Source of the DNA: an uncultured Porphyromonas sp.
GTDB taxonomy: Bacteria > Bacteroidota > Bacteroidia > Bacteroidales > Porphyromonadaceae
Length of the DNA: 46,619 nucleotides
Direction: 5' to 3'
Assembly: GCA_905372565.1 (NCBI GenBank)
Contig: CAJPPK010000012.1
Span: 1 to 46,619, forward strand
Below are positions 1 to 7,487 of this stretch, piece after piece (within the stretch, counting starts at the first letter, position 1; the number at the start of each line of letters is the position of its first letter). Position numbers and translations under genes: made by a program. The notes under the pieces are model-generated. The model had not been told where the DNA came from. It worked only from the letters and a program-made list of their open reading frames with translations, and did not search any database.

Positions 1-161
1 CTTCCCAGCCAGCTCCAACCTATTAACCAAAACCTTAACTATGAAAAATCTTACATTTTCCATGCAAATATAAGCATTATTCTTTTACCTCCTAGCGAAT
101 AACCCTTGATCTCAGGGGCTAGCGAGGTCGATATATTATCACTTCAACTTACGTCACACGC

Positions 162-1562
162 ATGAGCAAGATCGATCATAACCAACCGGATACCCCTATC
201 GCACAGCCCCGTCGCGTACACATCGAGACCTACGGATGCCAGATGAATGTCGCCGACAGTGAGGTCGTCGCTTCGATTATGCAGATGGATGGCTTCCACT
301 TGACCGAGGATCCCGAGCTCGCCGATGCGATCTTCCTCAACACATGCTCCGTCCGAGACAACGCAGAGCAGAAGGTCCTCAATCGCTTAGCTTACTATCA
401 CTCCATCCGAAAAAAGAAGCGTCGTCGCATTATCATCGGCGTCCTCGGCTGTATGGCCGAGCGTGCCAAGGAGGAACTTATCGAGAAGCACCATGTCGAC
501 CTCGTCGTCGGCCCCGATAGCTATCTCGATCTGCCCAACTTAGTCGGAGCTGTCGAGCGTGGAGAGAAGGCGATCAACGTCAAGCTCTCTACCACCGAGA
601 CCTACAAGGATGTCCTCCCCCTCAAGCTCGGTGGCGTCCATATCTCGGGCTTCGTATCCATCATGCGTGGATGTAATAACTTCTGCTCCTACTGCATCGT
701 CCCCTACACTCGCGGACGTGAGCGTAGCCGAGAGCTAGAGAGTATCATCCGTGAGTGCAAGGACCTCGAAGCCAAGGGCTATCGTGAGATCACGCTCCTG
801 GGACAGAATGTGAACTCCTACCGATTCGAGGACAAAGACCGCACCTATGACTTCGGTGACCTGCTGGAGGCCGTTGCCCTAGCCGTACCAGGCATCCGCA
901 TCCGCTTCACCTCCCCTCACCCCAAGGACATGGATGACAAGGCCATCAGCATCATGGCCAAGTACCCTAACATCTGCAAGCATATCCATCTCCCCTCACA
1001 GTCTGGTAACGACCGTATCCTAAAGCTCATGAAGCGTAACTACACCCGTGCGTGGTACCTCGAGCGAGTAGCTGCGATTCGTCAGGCTATGCCCGACTGT
1101 GCGATCACATCGGACATCTTCTGTGGCTTCCACGACGAGAGTGAAGAGGACTTCCAGGATACCCTTAGCCTGATGAGGGAGGTGGGTTATGACAACTCCT
1201 TCCTATTTAAGTACTCCGAGCGTCCTGGCACCTATGCGGCGAAGTACCTCGAGGACAACATCCCCGAGGAGACGAAGATCCGCCGACTGCAGGAGATGAT
1301 CGACCTACAGACTCAGCTCTCCCTCGAGAGCAACCTACGTGACATCGGCAAGACGGTCGAGGTGCTCATCGAAGGCTTCAGCAAGCGCTCCCGCGAACAG
1401 CTCTTCGGTCGGAACCAGCAGAATAAGGTCGTGGTCTTCGACAAGCAGGGTTATCGTGTCGGACAGTACGTTCAGGTGCTCATCGAGTCAGCCACCTCGG
1501 CGACACTCATCGGCAAGCCCGTTCGCCCAGCCGAAGGGTTCGTCCTCCCGACAGAGGGCTAA
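162..1562 (+). CDS. miaB: tRNA-2-methylthio-N6-dimethylallyladenosine synthase MiaB
   Basis: Radical-SAM methylthiotransferase that adds a 2-methylthio group to isopentenyl-adenosine at tRNA position 37, next to the anticodon. All three regions of the family are visible. The N-terminal UPF0004 domain has the auxiliary-cluster cysteines at about residues 26 (YGCQMN), 62 (NTCSVR) and 97 (GCMAE). The radical-SAM CxxxCxxC motif is CNNFCSYC, at cysteines 171, 175 and 178. A TRAM RNA-binding domain occupies the last 75 or so residues. The length (466 aa) is normal for the family. The ATG at 162 starts a protein with the short variable leader usual for MiaB. It is a single gene followed directly by a strong terminator hairpin. 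I see no convincing TAnnTTTG promoter in the 161 bases upstream. MiaB is favoured over RimO or MtaB because of the VRDNAEQK and IVPYTRGRERSR segments. Confidence 0.97.
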   Translation: MSKIDHNQPDTPIAQPRRVHIETYGCQMNVADSEVVASIMQMDGFHLTEDPELADAIFLNTCSVRDNAEQKVLNRLAYYHSIRKKKRRRIIIGVLGCMAERAKEELIEKHHVDLVVGPDSYLDLPNLVGAVERGEKAINVKLSTTETYKDVLPLKLGGVHISGFVSIMRGCNNFCSYCIVPYTRGRERSRELESIIRECKDLEAKGYREITLLGQNVNSYRFEDKDRTYDFGDLLEAVALAVPGIRIRFTSPHPKDMDDKAISIMAKYPNICKHIHLPSQSGNDRILKLMKRNYTRAWYLERVAAIRQAMPDCAITSDIFCGFHDESEEDFQDTLSLMREVGYDNSFLFKYSERPGTYAAKYLEDNIPEETKIRRLQEMIDLQTQLSLESNLRDIGKTVEVLIEGFSKRSREQLFGRNQQNKVVVFDKQGYRVGQYVQVLIESATSATLIGKPVRPAEGFVLPTEG

Positions 1563-1585
1563 GCCAGCTATAAGCCCTAAGATAC

Positions 1586-1640
1586 AGCTCGCCCCCGAAG
1601 GCTCTCCGTGGAGAGACCTTCGGGGGCGAGCTATTGAGGC
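1586..1640 (+). terminator. Terminator hairpin after miaB
   Basis: A 16-bp inverted repeat (AGCTCGCCCCCGAAGG at 1586-1601, its complement at 1617-1632) with a GC-rich stem begins 24 bases after the miaB stop. There is no long T-run, so termination may be inefficient or bidirectional. Confidence 0.75.
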
Positions 1641-1681
1641 CTAGTGCGCTCTAGGAGTAGGGCTAGGGAGCGAAATCAAGC

Positions 1682-1769
1682 AAGGTAAACCTTCTCTCCA
1701 GCGAAGCTATAGCTTCCCGCTGGCGAAGGTTATGCTTTCCGCTCACAGAGCTATACCTTCCCGAGAGAG
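1682..1769. repeat. Tandem array, 22-bp period, palindromic core (locus E)
   Basis: Four consecutive 22-bp units start at 1682, 1704, 1726 and 1748. Each opens with a 12-bp palindromic or near-palindromic core (AAGGTAAACCTT, AAGCTATAGCTT, AAGGTTATGCTT, GAGCTATACCTT), followed by a C-rich spacer (roughly CCCGCTGGCG). The second core is a perfect palindrome. The array sits between the miaB terminator and the 3' end of the convergent beta-mannosidase gene, so it is not a promoter operator. A related but degenerate array lies at 20539-20626. Confidence 0.75.
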
Positions 1770-1780
1770 ACCCTGGTCGT

Positions 1781-4399
1781 CTAGTGAGGCAAGACGCTAC
1801 CCATGTGCCGTAGACGTAGCTCTTTGAGCTCGGCAGGCTTCGTCGACAGTCCAGCTCGGGGCGTGATCTGCAGACGGTAAGTCTGACCTGGGAGGGCATC
1901 GAAGAAGTTGTCTGACACGTGCCAGTCAGGGCTTCCGGTATCGATATACACATCCTTGAGGAGAATACCGGAGTACAACTCGACCGTATAGCCCTCCTTG
2001 CTCTTCCAGTGACGTAGGGTGTAGCCAGTAGCAGGCATGAGGTCTAGATCCTTGACCTTAGCCGCATAGTCGACGAAGGAGGCTAGCTCTCGACCCGTCG
2101 CCTGCTCGATCAGTCGGTAGTGGATATAGGATCTGCGTGCCGTCTGCTGATCTAAGCCGAGGACACAGTCAGGCATCGGGAGCGTCTCTACATGCAGTCC
2201 ATAGTCGAGACATACGGGCTGGCGGGAGATCTCCCGATGGAGGTTCCCAGAGAAGTCGTAGATACTGACCTCAAGCACGGCATTGATAGAGTTCGGTAGC
2301 GGATCATGGGCGATCAAGACCTTACCCTTAGCCGTGTCGGGGACGAGGATAATCGGCTCAAAGGCTCGCTTCGTCTGGTAGTGTAGTGCCTTCCATGCGC
2401 CGTAATAGTCAATGCTTGACCACGAGACAGCAGGCCAGGCATCATTGAGCTGCCAGTAGAGCGTACCCATACAGTAGGGCGCAGCGGCACGATGGGCACG
2501 GAGCCCGAGAGCGATACCTTGCCCCTGCATGACCTGCGAGAGGTAGACAAAGTCGGCAAAGGTCTTGGGCTCGGGGTAATCCTGCCGGATGTAGTGGAGG
2601 ATGACGTCATTGCCTATGCTACTCTTCTGGTGTCCTTTCATCACCGCACTCTCGAGGTCGTAGTCCTCGGGGCGTGCGAAGCGCTCGATACTCGATAGCA
2701 TCGGGAAGGACTGTACCCCGAATTCGCTCATGAAGCGTGGTATCCTCTCCCGTAGGATCTCAAAGGGCTCACGACCATACCATACGCCCCAGTAGTGGCT
2801 TTCCCCAAGGCCTAGCTCATGAGGGCGCCCCCAATTGACCGTGTCGGGGCTACTCTCGATATAGGGACGAGAGGGGTCTTCGGCCTGCAAGGTCTGGGGG
2901 ATCAGCTTCCCAAATAGCTTGTTGTAGTCGCTCCAGAAGGTCTCATAGACCTCTTTGGGATACTTCTTCGCCCAGCCCCAGTACTTGAGTCCCTCACGGA
3001 TCTCATTGTTTCCGCACCAGGTCGCTATGCTTGGGTGCTGACGCAGGCGACGGATATTGTAGCGAAGCTCGTCTTGGACGTCTTGGAGGAAGGCCTCATC
3101 ACCAGGATAGGCCGTGCAAGCGAACATGAAGTCCTGCCATACCAGGATCCCACGTGCATCTGCCTCGTCATAAAAGGCGTCATTCTCGTAGGTACCACCG
3201 CCCCAAACGCGCACCATGTTAAAGTTCGCTCCTTCCATGTCATCGAATAGCTGACGGAGCTGCCCATCTGTGCGTGTGGGGAGCATCATCGTCCCTGGAA
3301 TGTAGTTCGCTCCCTTGGCGAAGACAGGCTTGCCATTGATACGGAAGAAGAAGCTGCGTCCGTCCTTATCCTCTTCCCTTACGAGCTCCGTGGTACGGAA
3401 ACCGACAGGAAAGCTCAAGCTATCCAGCGCACGCCCTAGCCTATCCTGCAGGATAAAGCGAGCTTGGTAGCGGTAAGGTGTACCATAGCCCTTCGGCCAC
3501 CAGAGGCGAAGATTGGGCACCGCATGCTGTCCGCCCTTATTCGTCGGCTGGTAGAAGGCAGAAAGAGGTGCCGTACGAGCGAAAACGGTCTTCCCCTCGG
3601 CATCCAGTAGCTCGTAGGAGAGACGACGACCCGCCTGCCCTGCGACAGCTCCCTCGGGCAATCGCACCTCGATAGGTAGCTCCCGCTCGGGATGATAGGT
3701 GACGAGCGGACGGGCAGCGAAGTAGTCCGCTCCCCGCAGAAGCAGGCGTATGGGACGCCAAGGCCCGATGGTCACCATACGTTCGCCCCAGTCCCAGCCG
3801 TAGTGATAGGGAGCTTTGCGCGTGAAGACCGAGAGGTGGATGGGTGCATGATCGTTGTCTGCGGGGTAATTGATCCCTGCTTTCTCATAGAGAGGTAGGG
3901 CTGCCTTCAGCGGAGAGCGGAAGCGAATCTCTAGCTCGTTGGTCGTCTTCAGCAGGTGTCGTACATCGACCTCGTGCCCGACGAACATATTCTTCGACTG
4001 AAGGATCTCCTTTCCGTTGAGTAGGACGGATGCATAGGTATCTAAGCCCTCGAATAGCAGGTGCGCTGACGGACGTCTAAGCTCCTTTGCCGAGAGCTTA
4101 AAGGTGCAGCGATAGGTCCAATCCCGCTCTCCCACCCACTGGATACTATCCTCAGCTAGGCGGTAGTAGGGATCAGGTAGCTGTCCATGGCGGATCAGGT
4201 CCTGCTGGACGACACCAGGCACCGTGGCAGGCAGGAAGTTCGTCTTGCCTGTCTCGGCAAATGTCCATCCCGAGGAGAGTGTCAAGGTGTCCGTCGTAGG
4301 CGCTGCTATCGTAGGTGTCAAGGCACCCGTAGCCAGGGTTAATCCTCCATAGAGGAGAGGACGGAGGAGGGGGCGTAATAGGGTCATCGTATAGCTCAT
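1781..4399 (-). CDS. Glycoside hydrolase family 2 beta-mannosidase, secreted
   Basis: Exo-acting retaining beta-mannosidase that removes terminal beta-mannose from glycans, probably in the periplasm. The GH2 layout is complete: an N-terminal jelly-roll sugar-binding domain, an immunoglobulin-like domain, a TIM barrel, and C-terminal beta domains. With a start at 4399 (protein of 872 aa) the acid/base glutamate in WCGNNE is about residue 466 and the nucleophile in FMSEFG is about residue 559. The 93-residue spacing equals that recalled for Bacteroides thetaiotaomicron Man2A (E462/E555). The frame is open up to an ATG at 4477, but that extension would cross the tmRNA terminator at 4438-4483. 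The ATG at 4399 begins a plausible signal peptide (MSYTMTLLRPLLRPLL and so on, ending near PTIAAP). ATGs at 4420 and 4387 are alternatives. No adjacent SusC/SusD or other glycosidase, so it is a stand-alone gene downstream of tmRNA. Confidence 0.92.
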   Translation of the reverse strand: MSYTMTLLRPLLRPLLYGGLTLATGALTPTIAAPTTDTLTLSSGWTFAETGKTNFLPATVPGVVQQDLIRHGQLPDPYYRLAEDSIQWVGERDWTYRCTFKLSAKELRRPSAHLLFEGLDTYASVLLNGKEILQSKNMFVGHEVDVRHLLKTTNELEIRFRSPLKAALPLYEKAGINYPADNDHAPIHLSVFTRKAPYHYGWDWGERMVTIGPWRPIRLLLRGADYFAARPLVTYHPERELPIEVRLPEGAVAGQAGRRLSYELLDAEGKTVFARTAPLSAFYQPTNKGGQHAVPNLRLWWPKGYGTPYRYQARFILQDRLGRALDSLSFPVGFRTTELVREEDKDGRSFFFRINGKPVFAKGANYIPGTMMLPTRTDGQLRQLFDDMEGANFNMVRVWGGGTYENDAFYDEADARGILVWQDFMFACTAYPGDEAFLQDVQDELRYNIRRLRQHPSIATWCGNNEIREGLKYWGWAKKYPKEVYETFWSDYNKLFGKLIPQTLQAEDPSRPYIESSPDTVNWGRPHELGLGESHYWGVWYGREPFEILRERIPRFMSEFGVQSFPMLSSIERFARPEDYDLESAVMKGHQKSSIGNDVILHYIRQDYPEPKTFADFVYLSQVMQGQGIALGLRAHRAAAPYCMGTLYWQLNDAWPAVSWSSIDYYGAWKALHYQTKRAFEPIILVPDTAKGKVLIAHDPLPNSINAVLEVSIYDFSGNLHREISRQPVCLDYGLHVETLPMPDCVLGLDQQTARRSYIHYRLIEQATGRELASFVDYAAKVKDLDLMPATGYTLRHWKSKEGYTVELYSGILLKDVYIDTGSPDWHVSDNFFDALPGQTYRLQITPRAGLSTKPAELKELRLRHMGSVLPH

Positions 4400-4437
4400 A
4401 TTTGAAGTCTGCTCATACATAGGTGAAGCGTCCAGGA

Positions 4438-4483
4438 AAAAGAGCGAGGCGATGGGGGAAGTCTGTGCTTCTCTCATCGCCTC
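4438..4483 (-). terminator. Rho-independent terminator of tmRNA
   Basis: Read on the minus strand, GAGGCGATG (4483-4475) pairs with CATCGCCTC (4454-4446) and is followed by GCTCTTTTT. It begins 13 bases after the mature 3' end of tmRNA. It overlaps the open frame upstream of the mannosidase and so argues against a start at 4477 for that gene. Confidence 0.8.
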
Positions 4484-4496
4484 ATCGCTTCACTAG

Positions 4497-4904
4497 TGGA
4501 GATGCGGGGAGTCGAACCCCGGTCCAAACGTGGAACTAATCTGCTTTCTACATGCTTATCCTCACTTTCGGATTGTCGGGTCTAGGGGTATGGCTGAGGC
4601 CACCAGGTCTAGACCTTATCCCACTGATACTACCTTCGCCCCATGGGCATCAGCAAAGGAGTCTCCGAATTTCCTACACCACTATGATCCTGTCGCCTCG
4701 GTGAGCACGGCTACGGGAGTGATGTCTCGTCACAACAGTCTGTCGTCGTGATGAAGCGCTAACTTACTATACTTCGGTTACGCAGCGAGAGCGTAGTTAT
4801 TTTCGCCAGTTGAATTGTCGCTCTATGAGATTAGCGTGCATCACGAGCCTTGCACGGCATGCTTACAAACCACTTCTTCACGCTGTCAAAGCCAGGTCAT
4901 CCCC
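4497..4904 (-). ncRNA. ssrA: Transfer-messenger RNA (tmRNA, ssrA)
   Basis: Ribosome-rescue RNA with both alanine-tRNA-like and mRNA-like parts. The 5' end reads GGGGATGACCTGGCTTTGAC, the standard tmRNA opening, and the 3' end reads GGTTCGACTCCCCGCATCTCC followed by A. GGGGAUG pairs with CAUCUCC to form the 7-bp acceptor stem (one G-U), which sets both ends. CCA is not encoded (CTA follows the discriminator), so it must be added by nucleotidyltransferase. The tag reading frame at 4807-4778 encodes GENNYALAA and a UAA stop. A -7 promoter element lies just upstream and a terminator just downstream, so it is an independent transcription unit. Confidence 0.97.
4778..4807 (-). other. tmRNA proteolysis-tag reading frame
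   Basis: On the minus strand GGC GAA AAT AAC TAC GCT CTC GCT GCG TAA encodes GENNYALAA-stop. The ALAA end is the ClpXP-type degron. The whole tag matches the one I recall for Porphyromonas gingivalis, which supports the taxonomic placement. Confidence 0.95.
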
Positions 4905-4922
4905 AGTGCTTGGTTTGCTCTG

Positions 4923-4930
4923 CAAAGATA
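4923..4930 (-). promoter_or_regulatory. Bacteroidetes -7 promoter element of ssrA
   Basis: TATCTTTG on the minus strand matches TAnnTTTG and ends 18 bases before the tmRNA 5' end. No clear -33 TTTG is present about 20 bases further up. Confidence 0.6.
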
Positions 4931-5109
4931 TGCAAAACTCCACACATCCCCTAGCATCCCGCTCAAGCGCGTGTGGCGCACCTCTCCACCGAGGAGATCG
5001 CAGGGGCAATCCGACAAGAGACGATGATAAGAAGGACGAAGAAGCGATCTCTCGGAAGCCAGCAGAGGGCTACAAGCCCTACCTTCGGATCTAATTTCAG
5101 GCAATTAAC

Positions 5110-5153
5110 GACCACTTTGGATCGTTTTGACCAGTTATGGTGGGTTTTGACCA
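5110..5153. repeat. GACCA direct repeats, possible transposon end remnant
   Basis: TTTTGACCA occurs at 5125-5133 and again at 5145-5153, with a third GACCA at 5110-5114, so the motif recurs about every 20 bases. Multiple short repeats of this kind are typical of IS21-family element ends. No transposase frame follows, so this is at most a relic. Confidence 0.35.
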
Positions 5154-5270
5154 AGGAGCGTATTATGGCGCAGTACTTTCGTGATGTGGAAAGCAAAGGA
5201 CATGCTTATCGCCGGCAGAGCAATACGCCTTCACCTCCACTCCGAGCTAGCCTATCGGGGCTATCAAGTT

Positions 5271-5362
5271 ACAATATACGTAACCACTCAATCACGATAT
5301 ACCTAACCCAGAGGTCACAATATACGTAACCCGCACGTCAGAATATACGTGACCTAGCCCCG
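5271..5362. repeat. Four operator-like dyads at exact 23-bp spacing
   Basis: Units start at 5271, 5294, 5317 and 5340. Each carries a conserved 15-base core (ACAATATACGTAACC in units 1 and 3, ACGATATACCTAACC in unit 2, AGAATATACGTGACC in unit 4) and 8 variable bases. With the preceding bases each core forms a dyad resembling GGTCAC-N7-GTAACC. The array is flanked by an imperfect inverted repeat: CCTATCGGGGCTA at 5251-5263 and TAGCCCCGCTCGATAGG at 5355-5371. It lies 115 bases upstream of the HU-like gene start. Confidence 0.75.
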
Positions 5363-5476
5363 CTCGATAGGACAGTGCTCCAGCCCTCTCCGGGCACCCT
5401 TGCAGCGACCGCCCTTACTGCTCCAGGTCATCTGCAAGCATCCTAAGCGAGCAGCGTATCTAAATGAATCAGCATC

Positions 5477-6025
5477 ATGGCAACTTCAGAGGCTTCTAAG
5501 CCCATCCGTTATTACCTCCGCGAGCGAGACTTCGTCGACCCTCGTGACCCTAAGAATGCATCGAAGCGACACAAAGGATTCCAAGCGATCCCCGCTAGTC
5601 GTGGGCGCATCGGATTTCGTGACTTCTGCGGACGTCTCTCCCGAGGTACGACCTTCACCCAGCAGGAGATCGAAGCCGTCATCAACTACGCTACCGAGAT
5701 GGCTCGAGAGTTCGTAGCCAACGGAGACATCGTAGACTTTGGTGACCTCGGGACACTCATACCGACCTTCAAGAGCAAGGCCTCTAAGAAGCTGGAGGAC
5801 TTCAATGCCCTCACTCATATCACCCAGCCGAAGGTGCACTTCACCCCGAGTCGTAAGTTCTTCGACCTACGCTCCTATCCTGGGGTCTCCTTCCAGCGTG
5901 TCGAGGCACCCACTCCACGCAAGAGGGGGGCACGAAAGGCATCTGCGCCCAAGACGACCAAGCCCAAGGGAGAAGGCGGTGACACAGGCGCCCCCTCCGC
6001 AGGTGACGGCCATCTCGGCATCTAG
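5477..6025 (+). CDS. HU/IHF-like DNA-binding protein with basic tail
   Basis: A 182-aa member of the Bacteroidetes HU-like group with an extended N-terminus. The region around residues 46-125 resembles the HU fold: helix-turn-helix FRDFCGRLSRGTTFTQQEIE, then the beta-arm region VANGDIVDFGDLGTLIPTFK. The last 40 or so residues are rich in lysine, arginine, alanine, proline and glycine, like the low-complexity tails of HU proteins that bind DNA non-specifically. The ATG at 5477 is the first in frame and gives the usual length. It is monocistronic, with a strong terminator 33 bases after the stop. The 23-bp dyad array upstream could be an operator for it, which is inference only. No close neighbour shares a pathway. 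Confidence 0.8.
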   Translation: MATSEASKPIRYYLRERDFVDPRDPKNASKRHKGFQAIPASRGRIGFRDFCGRLSRGTTFTQQEIEAVINYATEMAREFVANGDIVDFGDLGTLIPTFKSKASKKLEDFNALTHITQPKVHFTPSRKFFDLRSYPGVSFQRVEAPTPRKRGARKASAPKTTKPKGEGGDTGAPSAGDGHLGI

Positions 6026-6057
6026 CGAGTGACTTCGCTCCCTCAGACATCTCCACC

Positions 6058-6099
6058 CGACACCGCCCCATCAGGTCACCCCCTGATGGGGCGGTGTCG
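6058..6099 (+). terminator. Terminator after the HU-like gene
   Basis: An 18-bp inverted repeat (CGACACCGCCCCATCAGG and its complement) around a 6-base loop. No U-run follows it. Confidence 0.7.
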
Positions 6100-6195
6100 T
6101 CTCTGGCAAGACAGCGGGTCTAAGCGTAGGGAGGAACAGGCGGAAGATGAGCAGGTTCTCCCCTAATCTACGCACGTAGGTAATAAAAAGCGTCG

Positions 6196-6203
6196 TATCT
6201 TTG
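6196..6203 (+). promoter_or_regulatory. -7 promoter element for the amidase operon
   Basis: TATCTTTG matches TAnnTTTG, 70 bases before the amidase ATG. I see no good -33 TTTG. Confidence 0.5.
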
Positions 6204-6273
6204 TAAACACAAAAAAGTTAAATCACGATTTCCTCGAAGTCCATCCCTTCGGCCTCTACTACAGAATAGACCT

Positions 6274-7446
6274 ATGTCTTGTCCTCGGCTTGGCTCACGT
6301 GGCCTACGCAGACTTACCTTCTCCCTCCTACTCATCCTCCTGATCGGGGGCGGTGGCTCTATGGCCTTCGCCCAGCGCCTCTTTACCGTCGTCCTCGATG
6401 CAGGACATGGAGGTAAAGACGGGGGCACCGTAGGGCATGGCGGCAAGGAGAAGGACATCACGCTAGCAGTCGCTAAGCTCGTAGGGAGCAAGATACGTGC
6501 TTCGCACCCCGAAGTACAGGTACTCTACACCCGTACGACGGATGTCTTCGTAGGGCTTCAGGCACGAGCTGACTTTGCCAACAAGCACAAGGCTTCGCTT
6601 ATGCTCAGCATCCATGTCAATAGCGCTCCTTCGTCGAGTGTCTATGGCACAGAAACCTATGTCCTCGGGGTGGCGAAGTTTGCCAACAACCTCAGCGTGG
6701 CTATGCGTGAGAACAAGGCCATGCTCCTAGAGAGTAACTATAAGACGATCTACCGAGGCTTCGACCCAACGAGTACGGAGAGCTACATCATGTTTGACCT
6801 GATGCAGGATGCCTACTTCAACAAGAGCGTAGACTTCGCGAATAAGCTCCAGCGACGCTACCGCCAGCAGGGGCGCTACAGCCGTGGTGTACGCCAAGAC
6901 ATCCTTTGGGTACTTAGCCAGTCCGCTATGCCTAGCGTCCTCACGGAGATCGGCTTCCTATCCAATGCCAACGAGGCAGCCTTCATGCTCAGCGAATCGG
7001 GTCAGCAGGCGATCGCCACTGCCATCGCTGGTGCCTTCACCAACTACTACCAAGCTACTCGAGGTAAGCAAGTATCTACCCCTGCCCGAGAGCAAGCAGA
7101 CAGCGCTAAGGATTACCAAGAGGTAGTAGAAGATTCTCCTAAGGCCGATACATCAGCTAAGACCGCTCCCACGCCAAAAGAAGAGAAGAACCCCAAGAAA
7201 ACGACGACCACGGGCAAAGAGACCTGGCGCGTACAATTCCTCTCTTCTCCAGATAAGATCGAGGTCGATGATCCCCGCTTCCGCAAGCTCCCCACCGCAG
7301 TGGAGCGTATCCGTGTCGGGAAGATCTACGGCTACTTCCTAGAGCACATGAGCTCCCGAGCAGAAGCTCAGCGTGCCCTGCGTGCCCTACCTGCGGTCTA
7401 CAAGGATGCCTACATCGTCCACTACCGAGATGGCAAGCGCCTCTAA
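6274..7446 (+). CDS. N-acetylmuramoyl-L-alanine amidase (Amidase_3) with C-terminal SPOR-like domain
   Basis: Zinc amidase that cuts the bond between N-acetylmuramic acid and the stem peptide, used in cell separation. Residues 1-34 form a signal peptide ending near AFAQ. The Amidase_3 domain (about 36-255) has the zinc ligands His45 (DAGHGG), Glu59 (GGKEKD) and His114 (SIHVNS), plus catalytic Glu225 (TEIGFLS). A charged linker (about 265-310) leads to a C-terminal segment starting TWRVQFLSS that resembles a SPOR peptidoglycan-binding domain, which would direct it to denuded glycan at the septum. It is followed after 41 bases by the MlaD-like gene, and the two are probably cotranscribed from the element at 6196. 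Confidence 0.93.
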   Translation: MSCPRLGSRGLRRLTFSLLLILLIGGGGSMAFAQRLFTVVLDAGHGGKDGGTVGHGGKEKDITLAVAKLVGSKIRASHPEVQVLYTRTTDVFVGLQARADFANKHKASLMLSIHVNSAPSSSVYGTETYVLGVAKFANNLSVAMRENKAMLLESNYKTIYRGFDPTSTESYIMFDLMQDAYFNKSVDFANKLQRRYRQQGRYSRGVRQDILWVLSQSAMPSVLTEIGFLSNANEAAFMLSESGQQAIATAIAGAFTNYYQATRGKQVSTPAREQADSAKDYQEVVEDSPKADTSAKTAPTPKEEKNPKKTTTTGKETWRVQFLSSPDKIEVDDPRFRKLPTAVERIRVGKIYGYFLEHMSSRAEAQRALRALPAVYKDAYIVHYRDGKRL

Positions 7447-7487
7447 TCCCTCCTCCCTACTCTAGCATCACGACTCCCCTCCTCTAT

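Larger units (their letters stand above)
4931..5476. other. Gene-free region between tmRNA and the HU-like gene
   Basis: About 550 bases with no reading frame I can support. Short open frames on both strands (for example 4973-5329 plus and 4963-5196 minus) show no recognisable protein family and no coding-like composition. The stretch holds the TTTTGACCA repeats (5110-5153) and the 23-bp operator-like array (5271-5362). It may be remains of mobile DNA. Confidence 0.5.

Noticed and set aside
3025..3267. Open frames antisense to or out of phase with the mannosidase and other large genes
   Set aside because: They are shadows of G+C-rich coding sequence in other frames and lack family features.
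4973..5329. 118-residue protein between tmRNA and the HU-like gene
   Set aside because: It runs through the TTTTGACCA repeats and the 23-bp array and has no family resemblance, so a chance frame is more likely.
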